64,000 nt of DNA from Zelopaecilomyces penicillatus. Lineage: Eukaryota > Ascomycota > Sordariomycetes > Hypocreales > Pseudodiploosporaceae. The stretch covers positions 2,244,501 through 2,308,500 of the forward strand of contig VCCP01000006.1 of the NCBI GenBank assembly GCA_005765155.1. Reading direction: 5' to 3'. Under the pieces are notes generated by a model. The model did no database searches. It saw nothing but the letters and a program-made list of their open reading frames with translations, and was not told the DNA's origin. Positions 36,011 through 46,188 of the stretch are shown here, piece by piece (the stretch's first letter is position 1; every line of letters starts with the position of its first letter). The translations under genes and the position numbers were made by a program.

Positions 36011-36706
36011 TCGTTGGTAGTTTTGTGACTAAGGACCCCCTTTTGTGGTGCTGGAATGCCTTCAAGGATCCGCCATTCCCTTGGGACCATTTCCTGCCCG
36101 TGGGTTTTTTTTTATTTTTATTTTACAACAAACCTCTTTATTAGGCACGTCCCGATTTTTCTTTTGTTTGTTTGGCAGGTTAGAGCTTGAGATTCACAGC
36201 TTTTCACGACATAATGAGAAGTGAGAAATGGGTTCAAAAGTCTTATTCCGCGGGCATATGGGTACTTTGTGTATGATTCCGAGGGAACGATGCAAGGAAG
36301 AGGAGAAGAAAAAAATATGAAATACCTAGAAACTTTACTACGACGTTTTGCCGTCTTCCCAACGGATGCCGTTTTTATAAGGTGCTTCGTAGTAAAGTGA
36401 AGTTGATGTGTCAGGCTTGTGACTCATTTGTTGGATCACATTTTGCGATTTTTTGCGTGTTGTGCACATGAAATATTTATTTTCGAGGAGCTTTGCCTTG
36501 TCGCCAGACTTTCGTTCTATTAGACCATTTTACATTGTGTTTCATCTCTACTCTCGTCTTCCCCTATGATATGGAAGAATAACTATAAACTACATACATA
36601 CGACTGGGACTGTTCGCAAAATTCGTGTCTGCCAGATGATATTCAAGATTGTTTTGCACAATCTTCCTCTGTGTTCCCATTTTCACTGACCCATCGTTTT
36701 CCTGCC
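36011..36706. other. Convergent 3' region of eIF3d and the unknown Cys-rich gene
   Basis: Contains T-rich stretches (36100-36130), a 12-bp inverted repeat (36332-36398) and AATAACTATAAA-like polyadenylation-type sequence. No gene seen. Confidence 0.6.
36332..36398. repeat. 12-bp perfect inverted repeat with 43-nt spacer
   Basis: ACTTTACTACGA (36332-36343) is matched by its exact reverse complement at 36387-36398. The spacer contains smaller pairings (CCGT/ACGG). It lies about 320 nt after the eIF3d stop, so it may be in the 3' UTR or just beyond. It could be an RNA hairpin, the relic of a small element, or chance. Confidence 0.7.
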
Positions 36707-38328
36707 TCAGTCTTGCTTGACATGTTGCTGACCCAAATTTAACACATCATCAGTATCCAAGGACACGAGCCGTATAGGATTGAAGCCAGCGTCCAAAAAG
36801 AGCTTTTGTTGCTCACATAGCCATTCCCGCGCCGCGTTTTGCGGTGAAAGGCCCAAACAGGTTGATGCAAAGTAGGTTGCGGAAAGGATAAGTCGAAATG
36901 CACGCTCGGCATCGGGCTCCAGATTAGCAAAGGCTTCTGAGGTCCACGTACGAAGAATCTCATGGCGCAGGCACCGATCCATTGGTCTTTCCGGGTGAGA
37001 ACGTTTCAGGATGCGAGTGGTGTTGGTGATGCTGGTGCCCAGAATTTGGACGAGATTGGATCGTGGCCAATCTCCCAGCTTGGAAACAGTTTTTGTCTCG
37101 ACAACTTTGCTAGTATCTGCCAATGTAGGCACTGTTGGTATATTTACCGAGTGTGGAGCAAACGTAGGGGGCGGATGTCTGTTAGGATGGGTGCATCTCG
37201 AGCCTTCAACATACCAATGCCGAGGAGTAGGGTACGAGGAAGGGTTCAACTTGGTAGTATTATGTCCATAAGAAACATTTAAGGGATGCGACTCCAACAG
37301 GCCTACACTATTAGAATTCTCCAGCGTATCACAAGAGTTAAAACCCCGCGACCAGCTATCTGCTTCATAGTGGCTCATTGGGGCAACTGGGCAGACTGGC
37401 TCATGATACTTGGAGGATCAGTCAAATATGATAAATGACCCAAACCGAAATCTTGAGAAACATTATAGTCTGAATCCGAAGGGTAGGCCTTGCCATTGCT
37501 CTTATGTTGATAAGGTGCATGCCTGTTGCTATCCCCTGGTGACTCTGCCGCACCATCAGTCGTGGGGGTATTCAATGTATGCATCTGTTTGAAGCGTTTC
37601 GAACCAACTATTTGATAACGAGGTACTGATGCATCATTCCCACCATTGCATGAATCTATTCGGTTCAAAATAAGTTGACTACTTGGACTGATCATGCTTC
37701 TTTTGCGTTTGATAGTTGACATTGTACTTTGGCCAGCGTCAACTGTGGTTTGAAGCTGCCGCTCCAGAGGCTGGCCTATATCTGTCAAGGAGTCTTCATT
37801 GACCGTTGGTTCAGGCTCAGGGATGATGTCTGGTGCCATAATGGGTGCTATAGCTATTGATCTCAGAGATCTAGGCTCGACAATGCCATGCTTTTGAGTA
37901 TTACTCCGTTTGGTTCGCAGCCGTTTTTCAGCATGTTCCTTAACGAGACTGTCTCGCCTCAGTTTCTTCTGCCTTGTCCCATTTACCTTACGGGTTTGAG
38001 GAGCAGAATGAGTACCCCAGTTTGCAAGATTTGGATCTAACGCATGCCTTTCATCGCCACGAAGACGACCGGAGAGACAGCACTGCTTGCAGATCGACAG
38101 TTTGCAATCTGAACACTTCTGTATTGTTCCGCAACGTTGCTTGTGACATAAATCACACTTAGCCGTCCCTCTAGTTGATGGCTCCCACCCAGTATGAGCG
38201 CTAGGTTGACTGGTATACAACAGATAATTTGACACGGATATGACTGATGCTGATGCTGTATTTAGTACTTCTTTTGTCTGGATTCCATCGCAAGTGATTG
38301 CCGAGGGCAATACACCACCAACAGTCAT
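36707..38328 (-). CDS. Uncharacterised protein with N-terminal Cys-rich (possible zinc) module
   Basis: Two frames overlap by 4 nt (ATGA at 37378-37375). I read them as one gene of two exons, 38328-37410 and 37359-36707, joined in phase by a 50-nt intron (donor GTATCA, acceptor GCAG), giving 523 aa. I do not recognise the family. Visible: a Cys cluster at residues 58-84 with spacing CxxC-x4-C-x5-C-x2-C-x4-C-x2-CC, then a basic segment (RQKKLRRDSLVKEHAEKRLR), possibly nuclear-targeting; a long low-complexity middle; and a compact helical C-terminal part (RCLRHEILRTWTSEAF, ATYFASTCLGLSPQNAAREW). The Cys module recalls B-box/ZZ/RING-like zinc binders. The alternative is two separate proteins or a frameshift. 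The gene is divergent from the CYSTM gene 2.9 kb away. Confidence 0.6.
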
Positions 38329-41204
38329 GATTCCGGATATTTTGTCAGCTTCTCGGTAGTCTGTTCAGAGCCAAGTTAGCGGTAATTATAGTTCAAAGTA
38401 GTAGCATAGACGGATAGAGGCATTTAAAGTGATGTTAGATTCGTGGTTTTTGATCTTTGTGAATTGGGAGACGAGGGTGACCTGAGGCATGCTTATTAGG
38501 CAGATGGCGTACCAACTTTCAGAGGATCATCGAGTAAAAGAAGAAACTCTGCCTAACAGTTGTTTACGAGAAGGCATGTTCCTAACAACAAATTGGTTGG
38601 AAAGAAGTAACTCTTATAAAAAGAACTCTGAAGTTCCGACTTGGGGAGGGAGATCCCAATCATGCTGTGCACGCATTCAGGCGAATCACTGCAGCCGACT
38701 TTTAGCACAACTAATTACATCACAGTAGATGAGCAGCGAAGTGAATAAACACGAAACAAGATTTGGTATAAATTGCAAGCGGTGAGTGATCATAAACTGG
38801 TCCCGTGATTCAGCGAGTGATGCTACTGGTCCAGGAACAAAACCTTTGTCAAGCATCTTGGCTTATAGGCGAGTAAATGCCATCCCCTCTCTCGGGTTAA
38901 TGCTTGCTGGTAATCATGGGAATAACTGGAGTGAAACTATCTTAACCGTCGCTTCTGTTTTTTATTTTCGCTTAGACAATGATGCCTTGACCGCAATGGT
39001 AAGCGAGTATCGGTCGACCTTATCACGGACTCCCTATGTTTGATGACAACGATTAATTTAAGTGTAAGGCGAGGTTTCTTCCAGAGAAGAACCAAGTTTC
39101 AACCCGATGCATTATCGGACGCAAGGTACGGCGATGCATGATAGTGCATCAACAAGCCGTAATGCTAGATGCTGTTGCGCTTAAGATTCTACATTGAACT
39201 TGATCTCTACGTAGTACAGCCAACAAGTAAACCAAAGACAATGAGGTAGAAGTATCCACTTCGCAAGGGGCACCACAAGATGCTATGATGAGATACACTG
39301 GTTATCTGCGTTTGCGCCGCCCACAATGGGAGCGCGATATACCTGGTAGGCTGGTAGCGGGCAAGGTTGCAGTATTGAGAAGAGTAATATAGACAGGTCT
39401 CATTTCGATGGAATGGCATGGAGCATGGTTCCCAAGAAGCATCGTTTATATGTGGCACGGTCGGTGGCACTTGCTTGGCAATGGAGCTGTGAAAAGGGGA
39501 AAATGAACGTCTATGTATCGTGTCGCAAAAATGGGGTCCTGCTCGTTGTTACTTCCTACGTACCTCATCAAGGCACCTACCTACCTTAGCTTAGGTATAA
39601 GTAGTGATTTGGTACTACACTACCTAGGTTAGCAACGGGGGGAAAGAATACACCGCCGCTAACATATGCACCAACCCTTTGAGAAAACTTAACAACCTCG
39701 CTAATAATTCAATAAAATACTTAAAATCTCCAGATTATATAATCCTATAACTAGATTAGTAAAAATCCTTTTAGTCTCTTAAAAATTAGCAAGTACTCTT
39801 TATTTGATTCTATAAATATTTTTTAAAGAGGGGCTTTTGCTGACTTGAGTTGGTACTGGCGGTGTAATTTTCCCCCCCGTTGGTTAGGTACTTACCTAGT
39901 TAGGTACCTACTATGGTTTGCGGAGCGATTCATAATCGATCAGACCATGCAGGCAGTTATGCGTTGCGCTGTTGCATACAGGTGCTGATGATGCGCCCGC
40001 AAGCTCTCTCATCGTATAAACCAAATTGTGTTTGTGGAGGTTTTGGTGAGTCGGGAATCCATGAGCTGAGAGTTCTCAATCCTGGACTGATACCGAACCA
40101 ATGGCACGCCTGTAAGCGGACATATCGGCCCCATGCCTGCTGGGCACGACCCATCTTTCGGAATAACGGCACCTCGCCGAGCCTTTTGGCCAGGGCATTA
40201 TCTGCTGGTCCGGCCCATTAGCAAAACAACCCTTGAGTGAGAGGATGGTGACAACGAAGTAGGTAATTATTTGTCTTGGCCCTTTCCCTCATCAACGCGC
40301 ATAGGAGGTACCTAGGTCGGCCGTATGCTACGTACCGGTCTATGGGATAAGTTCCTGTATGCGTCGTTTTTGAAGAGGCTCAGTAGTAGTCTGGCTGCGG
40401 CGACATAATGTATTATTTGACAAGATGGAGGCGGCAAAGACGAACGGAAAGCAGGACGGATGGAGCTAAAACACACAATCCGGCAACTACGGCAGCAGCC
40501 ACCATCGACCTGCCTCCCGCCCTGCGCCGCTCTTGCCTGCCCGTGTTCACCCCACTACAATTCCGAGCCAAGGCCGAATATGACAAGCATGCAATACAGT
40601 GATTACCTCTCTTGAGACCTGCGCAACCAGAGTACGACGCAAGTAAGTTGCGGCGCGCAAAGAGCTATTACAGGCTGGTCGCTGCAGGTGTGTTTGTTGC
40701 CAGTACCATCAGTGACCTCACGTGAGCCAAAAGCGACCAAAAACCACTCCCGAACTACTAAAATAAATCGCCTCAACCGACGGCGCCGCCACGCGCAGGT
40801 CATACTAGATGGCATACGTAATTGCACAGCAGCGTTTGTAGCTCAGATTGTAATTACCAAACTTTAGCTGCCAAGTATTGGCACTGCCTGTACCTGTCTT
40901 ACAAGTTCACCAACCGATCTACCTAAACACACGGACGGAGCACCTCAATGTGGGGGGTGGGTGCCTTTCTCACCGACCGGAACGTAATCAGCCGTTTTCC
41001 TTGCATACTCATTTTGAACGGTTTCTCTACTCTTCACCATATTAATTAATACCCGCCCATATATCAATCAATTCCCTCTCCTCGACTGCTATCTCGACCC
41101 CTCGCTTGCGACCTCATCGTCGAAACTACCTCCCGGCGCTCCCCGACTCCGTCTCGTCCCATCATCGCGTCATCCGACCTTCTTTTGACCGCAACCGAGT
41201 GATC
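38329..41204. other. Divergent intergenic region carrying a MITE
   Basis: Between the unknown Cys-rich gene (-) and the CYSTM gene (+). It contains the 250-bp MITE at 39633-39882, TACCTAGG/TTAGGTAC motif clusters on both sides of it (39570-39632, 39883-39912, 40302-40318), and a CT-rich CYSTM leader (41040-41204). No gene recognised. Confidence 0.6.
39633..39882. mobile_element. MITE-like non-autonomous DNA transposon with 25-bp TIRs and 5-bp target duplication
   Basis: The left terminus (39633-39657, beginning CAACGGGGGG and ending ACACCGCC) and the reverse complement of the right terminus (39858-39882) agree at 22 of 25 positions without gaps. Directly outside both ends stands GTTAG (39628-39632 and 39883-39887), a perfect direct repeat fitting a target-site duplication. 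The 200-bp core is strongly AT-rich, unlike its surroundings, and has no open frame, so the element cannot move on its own. Superfamily is not clear from the ends; the 5-bp duplication would need confirmation at other copies. The target lies within a cluster of TAGGTA-like motifs. Confidence 0.85.
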
Positions 41205-41740
41205 ATGGCCAGCGCAGACTACTACAATCAAGGGGGCCATGGCCAAGGAGGAGGCTACAATCAAGCACCATACAACCAGCCGGATTACTCTCAGTATCCT
41301 CAACAACCCCAGCCGGTAAGGCCACTTCAATAATCATCTGTCTGGGCCTCCCAAACCCAGCGCAACCAACCCCAAGTGCCATCGCCATCGCAATGCATTT
41401 GACTGACACAGAGATCCGTAGGCCTACCCCCCTCAACAGGGACAGTACAATTCCCCTCCGCCTCAGGGACAATACTATCCCCCTCAAGGTCAGCCGCCCA
41501 TGGGCTACCACGATCAGGGCCCTCCCCCGCCCAAGCAGTCGCGTGGAGGCGGCACCCAGAATTGCCTGTTGGCCTGCTTAACTGCGATATTCTGCTGCTG
41601 CGCTGTTGAAGAAGCCTGCGAGTGCTGGTACGTGACACCTCACCATTTACTCCTACCATGACAGACCTTTTTCAATGGCTGCTGTAATATCATACTAATT
41701 CCAGCTGTGCAGTATCGATTGCTGCGAATGCCTCTTTTAA
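41205..41740 (+). CDS. CYSTM-type small cysteine-rich membrane-associated protein
   Basis: Three exons, 41205-41315, 41422-41627 and 41713-41740; product 114 aa. The first two thirds are Gly/Gln/Pro/Tyr-rich repeats (YNQ, PPQGQY types). The last 31 residues form the CYSTM module: NCLLACLTAIFCCCAVEE followed by ACECCIDCCECLF. The final 28-nt exon is needed to complete that module; the acceptor GTGCAG at 41707-41712 is preferred to the upstream TTCCAG because it yields the expected Cys-rich end and a stop. CYSTM proteins are small, membrane-associated, often palmitoylated, and linked to stress tolerance in plants and fungi; the exact role here is not known. A CT-rich leader precedes the start. 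Confidence 0.88.
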
Positions 41741-42240
41741 GCCTCCAATGGATATGTGAGTGCGCAAGACGCGCCAAACAGATCTAACTTTGCTCGCTGG
41801 TCGACGTGAACATGCACCATTACTACCAATACTAAACTAACCCTGGGAAACCCATACATCGAGTCGACCTTTTTTTCGAACCGAACCTGAACGAGGTCGA
41901 CAGAATGGCTGTGCCACGTATAGAAGGGAAAATGTAGTCATAACTGGACTCGACACCATTGTATTTGTATCAATGATCCCTGTATCTCTTTTCTCGTTCT
42001 CCTTCCAGCACAGCGGCTGGGGCAGTGTTTTGTTTATAATTGGCTACGTCCTGCCTTGCGTTCTCTGAACTACAATGACGGTGCATAAACGGCTCTATGG
42101 TAGATAGACTAGGGGTGTTCACGGATTCTTTACATCATGGCATTTGCTGCGCGGGTATGCTATTCCACCTTGTGGTCCCAATGATCCATTTTCACCTCGC
42201 TCCCTTTGCCCGTGCATGTCTGAGACATGTGCTCCTGCAT
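41741..42240. other. Convergent 3' region of CYSTM and Abp1 genes
   Basis: 500 bp of shared 3' flank; T-rich patches and no coding signal. Confidence 0.6.
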
Positions 42241-44769
42241 TTACGAGTCAAGCTGGACATAATTTGCCGGGAAAAGACCTGATTGCCCGTCAAAATGACC
42301 AAACCACCAGTCCTCATCTGGGAATTCAAGATTTGTGATCTTGGCATCCTCGGGGAAGCTCAATTCTGTAAGGAAGGTCAGTTATCCTATATACAACTTT
42401 CACGTAGCTCGAGTTCATCTCCATAAAATACATTACTCACCATTGTCCTCAGCAGCCTCATAATCATACAATGCTGTAGCAGTTGGCCCTGCGGTTGCAG
42501 CAGCTGGGTGTGTTGGTACTGCTGACGCAACAGGCTCCGGCTCTCTGGAAACAGGCGGCAGTTGAGGAGGGGCAGGGCTAGATCCTTCATCATTCTCATC
42601 ATCGACCAGTTCCACGTAGTTGCTTGGGAACAGGCCACTCTCTCCTCTTGAATTAGTTCCCATCCACCAATCCTCATCGACCATATCAATATTGGTCACG
42701 TAGTCACCCTCAATTAGGTCGATTTCGTTGTCTTCGGCTTTTTCATAGTCGTACTGGATTACAGCACGCTTTCCCTCTGACCCGGCTAAGCCGCTGGCTA
42801 ACTTGGTAGGCTCAAAGGTCTGCTCTGCCACTGCAGTGGAGGCAGCCCGGGCAGCCTGGTCGGCCTCCAATTCGTCAGGCAAATCCTCTTCTTTTGGCAC
42901 CTCAATCTGGCTCAAAGCCACCGGTGGTGGTGTTGGCAATTCATCAGTCTTTGCCATAATTGGTACAGGACCACGACTGACAGGTGCGGCAATACGGACT
43001 GGGGAATGTTCTCTCTCAGGCTCAGGTTCGTAAGCTGAGGGGTCTTCCTCATCTTCCTCCTCATCAGGTGGTGGTGGTCTAGTGGGAAGCCCCGGTAGTG
43101 CAAAGCCACCGGAGGGCCGGGAGCTGTCTGGGACTGGAGGGGGAGGCGATGGCGAGCGCTCATCTTCCACTGCCCGAGTTGTTGAAGGTAGTGGTGCAGC
43201 TCCAATAGGGGCTGTATTTTTGAAACGATCTTTGAGAGCAGAGACTCCCGCCGCTGATGGATTTGGTTCTTCTTCGGCAGCCTTGTCGCCGTCACCAGTG
43301 TTCTGCTGGCTCACGCTTTCCGGCGCATTGCGACCTGCACTCCCGATCTGCACTGGTGCCCATGATTTACCAGTATATCCACTCTTCCACTCATTTCCGC
43401 TCTTCTGAGAAATGACAGGTGTCGGCACAGATGGAGTTGAGGGACTCCCAGTATCAACACCTCTTTCTTTTGCCTTCTTCTCGGCCCAAACCTGGGCTGG
43501 CGTTTTCCCTCCCTGATCAGCAAATGTCCGGCTAGCGGCTCCGACTGGAGGGGCGGCAGGGGCAGCTGATGTACCGAAGCCCAATGCGCTAGGTGTCGGA
43601 GCCTTCGTACCAGTGAATGCTGAAGCACCCCCAAATTTGGATGCAACTTTGGGTTTTGGCAGAGAGGTTATCCTTTCCGACTGAGTTGGCTGGGAGAAAG
43701 CAGATGCTCTGTCAGACAGTGATCGTGGCTCTGGAGCTTCTTCAACAGATTTTTGTGCTTTGGCTCTGATCGCACCAATATCAACTATTCCAATGGGCTC
43801 ATAAGCACCCTTGACGGGGGTTGGTCTGTCATCATTCTGCTTCTGAGACTGTGCTCGTATGGCAGCAATGTCAACCTTGCCAATAGGTTGGTAGCCACCT
43901 TTAACTACATCCCCAGATTCATCTTGTCGAGTTGCGCCTGTAAACCGTGAAGGCTCTTGCTTCTGCTTGGTGAGCTCTGCCATATTCACCTTTGTTGGCT
44001 GGTATGCCGACGCAACTTTTTCGATCTGGTCTCTGGTAACAGGGGGGGCATCAGCACCCCATCCGCCCTCATCAACGTTGTCGTCCCTCTTGGATCTGGC
44101 GGCGACAAGAGGGTTCACTGAGCGACCAGCGCTGGACGAAGTTGGTGTGAAGACAGGCTTCGACTTGACTGGGGGAGGGCCTTGCGTTACCCCACCAGCT
44201 GCGCTTCCCGCAGAGTATTTCGCACCGGAAGCATCGGCAACCTTCCTTATAATAGACTCAGGTTCCAGGTCGCTATCTGATCGTGCAGTGATTTGTACAT
44301 GGTATCCGTGCAAGATTTTAGAAACTGCCGCTAAGTGACTCGTAAAATAGCCTTTCGTGCGTTCAGGGACGCCCCCTCCGCACCATGCGATGAGGACAGA
44401 CTTGGGAAGACCAGAGTTGGGGTCTTTGACTTTAACAAAAGCGAACTGAATGCGACCTTCGTTAAAGTCTTCGATTAACTCAGATAATTCACCATCTGCA
44501 CAACATTATTAGCGTCAAGCATTCATTTAGGTATAACTCTGGATATTTGCGCTGAACAGCAGAGAAAACATACCACCTGTGCTCTGGGTTTTGAGTATAC
44601 TCTCTTTAGCGCCACCATCCTGAAATGCATTCAGGAGGGGGGCCTGTACAGAGAAGAGTGCCCACTGCGCGAATGTTGGAGAGCCAGATGAATGTGCGGG
44701 CCCGTTGACGACAGCATTATAGCTGCTTTTGATTGATGGTCCGTTTATGGACAGATTCAGTGACGCCAT
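42241..44769 (-). CDS. ABP1: Actin-binding protein Abp1 (drebrin-like: ADF-H plus two SH3 domains)
   Basis: Three exons, 44769-44574, 44495-42441 and 42365-42241 (donors GTATGT and GTGAGT; acceptors TGCAG and TACAG), 791 aa. Order: N-terminal ADF-homology domain (residues 1 to about 135, with ELIEDFNEGRIQFAFVKVKD and LIAWCGGGVPERTKGYF), binding F-actin; a long Pro/Ala/Ser-rich middle with a repeated YxPIGxVDIxAIRA element; an acidic stretch; then two SH3 domains, the first with ALYDYE-type AVIQYDYEKAEDNEIDLIEGD and GLFPSNYVELV, the last ending GLFPANYVQLDS. An intron splits the second SH3 domain. Abp1 acts at cortical actin patches, linking actin and Arp2/3 to endocytosis. The gene is divergent from the glutaredoxin with 570 bp between starts. 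Confidence 0.95.
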
Positions 44770-45339
44770 GGTAGGTGAGAGTCGTGACTATGTGGCCGAG
44801 GGTGGATTGGGCGGGTTAGGCGGATAAGGGGATTTGAAGCGGGGAGCAGTTCGCTGCCCGGCAGTAGCTCACACGAAAAGTTAGAGGTACTATCTCTGGA
44901 TAAGACACGATGAAGTTGATTTGGCGTTATATAAACGCTTTGAGGCTGCGCAGAAGTGATTGTGGGCGAAGCGAGGCTTCGTCTCAGACACGCGGCGGAT
45001 CCAGAAGCTTGCCTTGGAAGCTGAGCTTGGCTGGAGTCGTACACGTTGACGTTGCTCGTCACTAAAGGTAAGGCGGGGGCGCCATGTGCTGGTTACATGC
45101 ATAGCTCGCCGTGGCAGTGTTTTGCACGTACCGGGTTGTGGACCACCTAAGACAAAGCCAAAATGACGCAAGTTTACTGGCCCCTCCCTGAACCCCGGCC
45201 ACTTGCAAAATTGCCCCGCCAAATTCTATCTGCAACAAAAGGCTTCTGGAGTCTGGTGTTGAGGTGTCAACAAAAAACGTTCAAACTTACTCTGGCGCCT
45301 CGCACAGATATATACACGGTTTACGCACACAAAGACACC
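44770..45339. promoter_or_regulatory. Bidirectional promoter region, Abp1 (-) and glutaredoxin (+)
   Basis: 570 bp separate the two start codons. Both promoters must be in it. The part next to the glutaredoxin is an uninterrupted in-frame extension of that gene (from an ATG at 45163), discussed under findings. No specific operator recognised. Confidence 0.55.
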
Positions 45340-46188
45340 ATGTCTACATTAACAGAGGTGACAAGTCTCCCCCAATGGGAACAGATACTAGCCTCCGCGC
45401 CATCAACAACACTCCTTGTGGTTTCTTTCCACGCACCATGGGCCGCACCATGTGCACAGATGGCTACAGTGCTGTCGACTCTGGCCTCCGAGTACCCCGT
45501 TACAGAACCCCCGAGTACGATATGGGCTTCAATCAATGCCGAAGAGCTCAGCGATATTAGCGAGACATATGACGTGACAGCCGTTCCCTTCTTAGTTCTA
45601 TTAAGAAACGGCCAGGTCATCGAGACTGTCAGCGGTAGCAGCGCAGTCAAGGTGCGAACAGCTATCGAAAACAACGCCAACAAGGACGGCAAGGCCCCTC
45701 AGCCTACAAGTCCTTCCAATGGAGAGGCGCAGGTTGGGGGTAAGCCTCAGGCGGAGGCGAGCGCTGTGGACCCAGAGAAACACAAAGAGGAGCTGTTCAA
45801 GCGTCTTGGGGATTTAGTCAAGGCGGCGCCTGTAATGCTTTTTATGAAAGGTACCCCCGGTTCTCCTCAGTGTGGCTTTTCACGGCAACTGGTCGGTATC
45901 TTGCGAGATCAATCCGTCAAGTATGGCTTCTTCAATATTCTTGCCGACGACGACGTCAGACAGGGACTGAAAGAATTTGCCGAATGGCCAACTTTCCCTC
46001 AGCTGTGGATTGATGGCGAACTCGTGGGAGGTCTCGATATTGTACGTCGAAACACCTTCCACAATCTGTCTAGGACACATTTCAACAATAAAGTTAGCTA
46101 ACAATCGCAATAGGTCAAGGAAGAGCTTGGAACTGATGCCGAATTTTTCAAGCCGTATAGTGTCAGTGCCGATGCTTCTGCAGCTTGA
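45340..46188 (+). CDS. Monothiol glutaredoxin, Grx3/Grx4 type (thioredoxin-like + CGFS Grx)
   Basis: Two exons, 45340-46041 and 46114-46188 (donor GTACGT, CTAAC branch, acceptor ATAG), 258 aa. The N-terminal thioredoxin-like domain has the single-Cys site WAAPC (C38), and the C-terminal glutaredoxin domain has the CGFS site (C178) followed by WPTFPQLWIDGELVGGLDI, which contributes the glutathione/Fe-S pocket. Such cytosolic/nuclear proteins bind [2Fe-2S] with glutathione and deliver or sense iron; in fungi they control iron regulators such as Aft1, Php4 or HapX. The start is taken at 45340 (CACCATGTC), which begins with the usual MSTLTEV-type N-terminus; an in-frame ATG 177 nt upstream would add 59 residues. 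Divergent from Abp1. Confidence 0.94.

Noticed and set aside
39690..39830. AT-rich patch considered as a stand-alone RIP relic
   Set aside because: It is better explained as the core of the MITE defined by inverted ends and target duplication.
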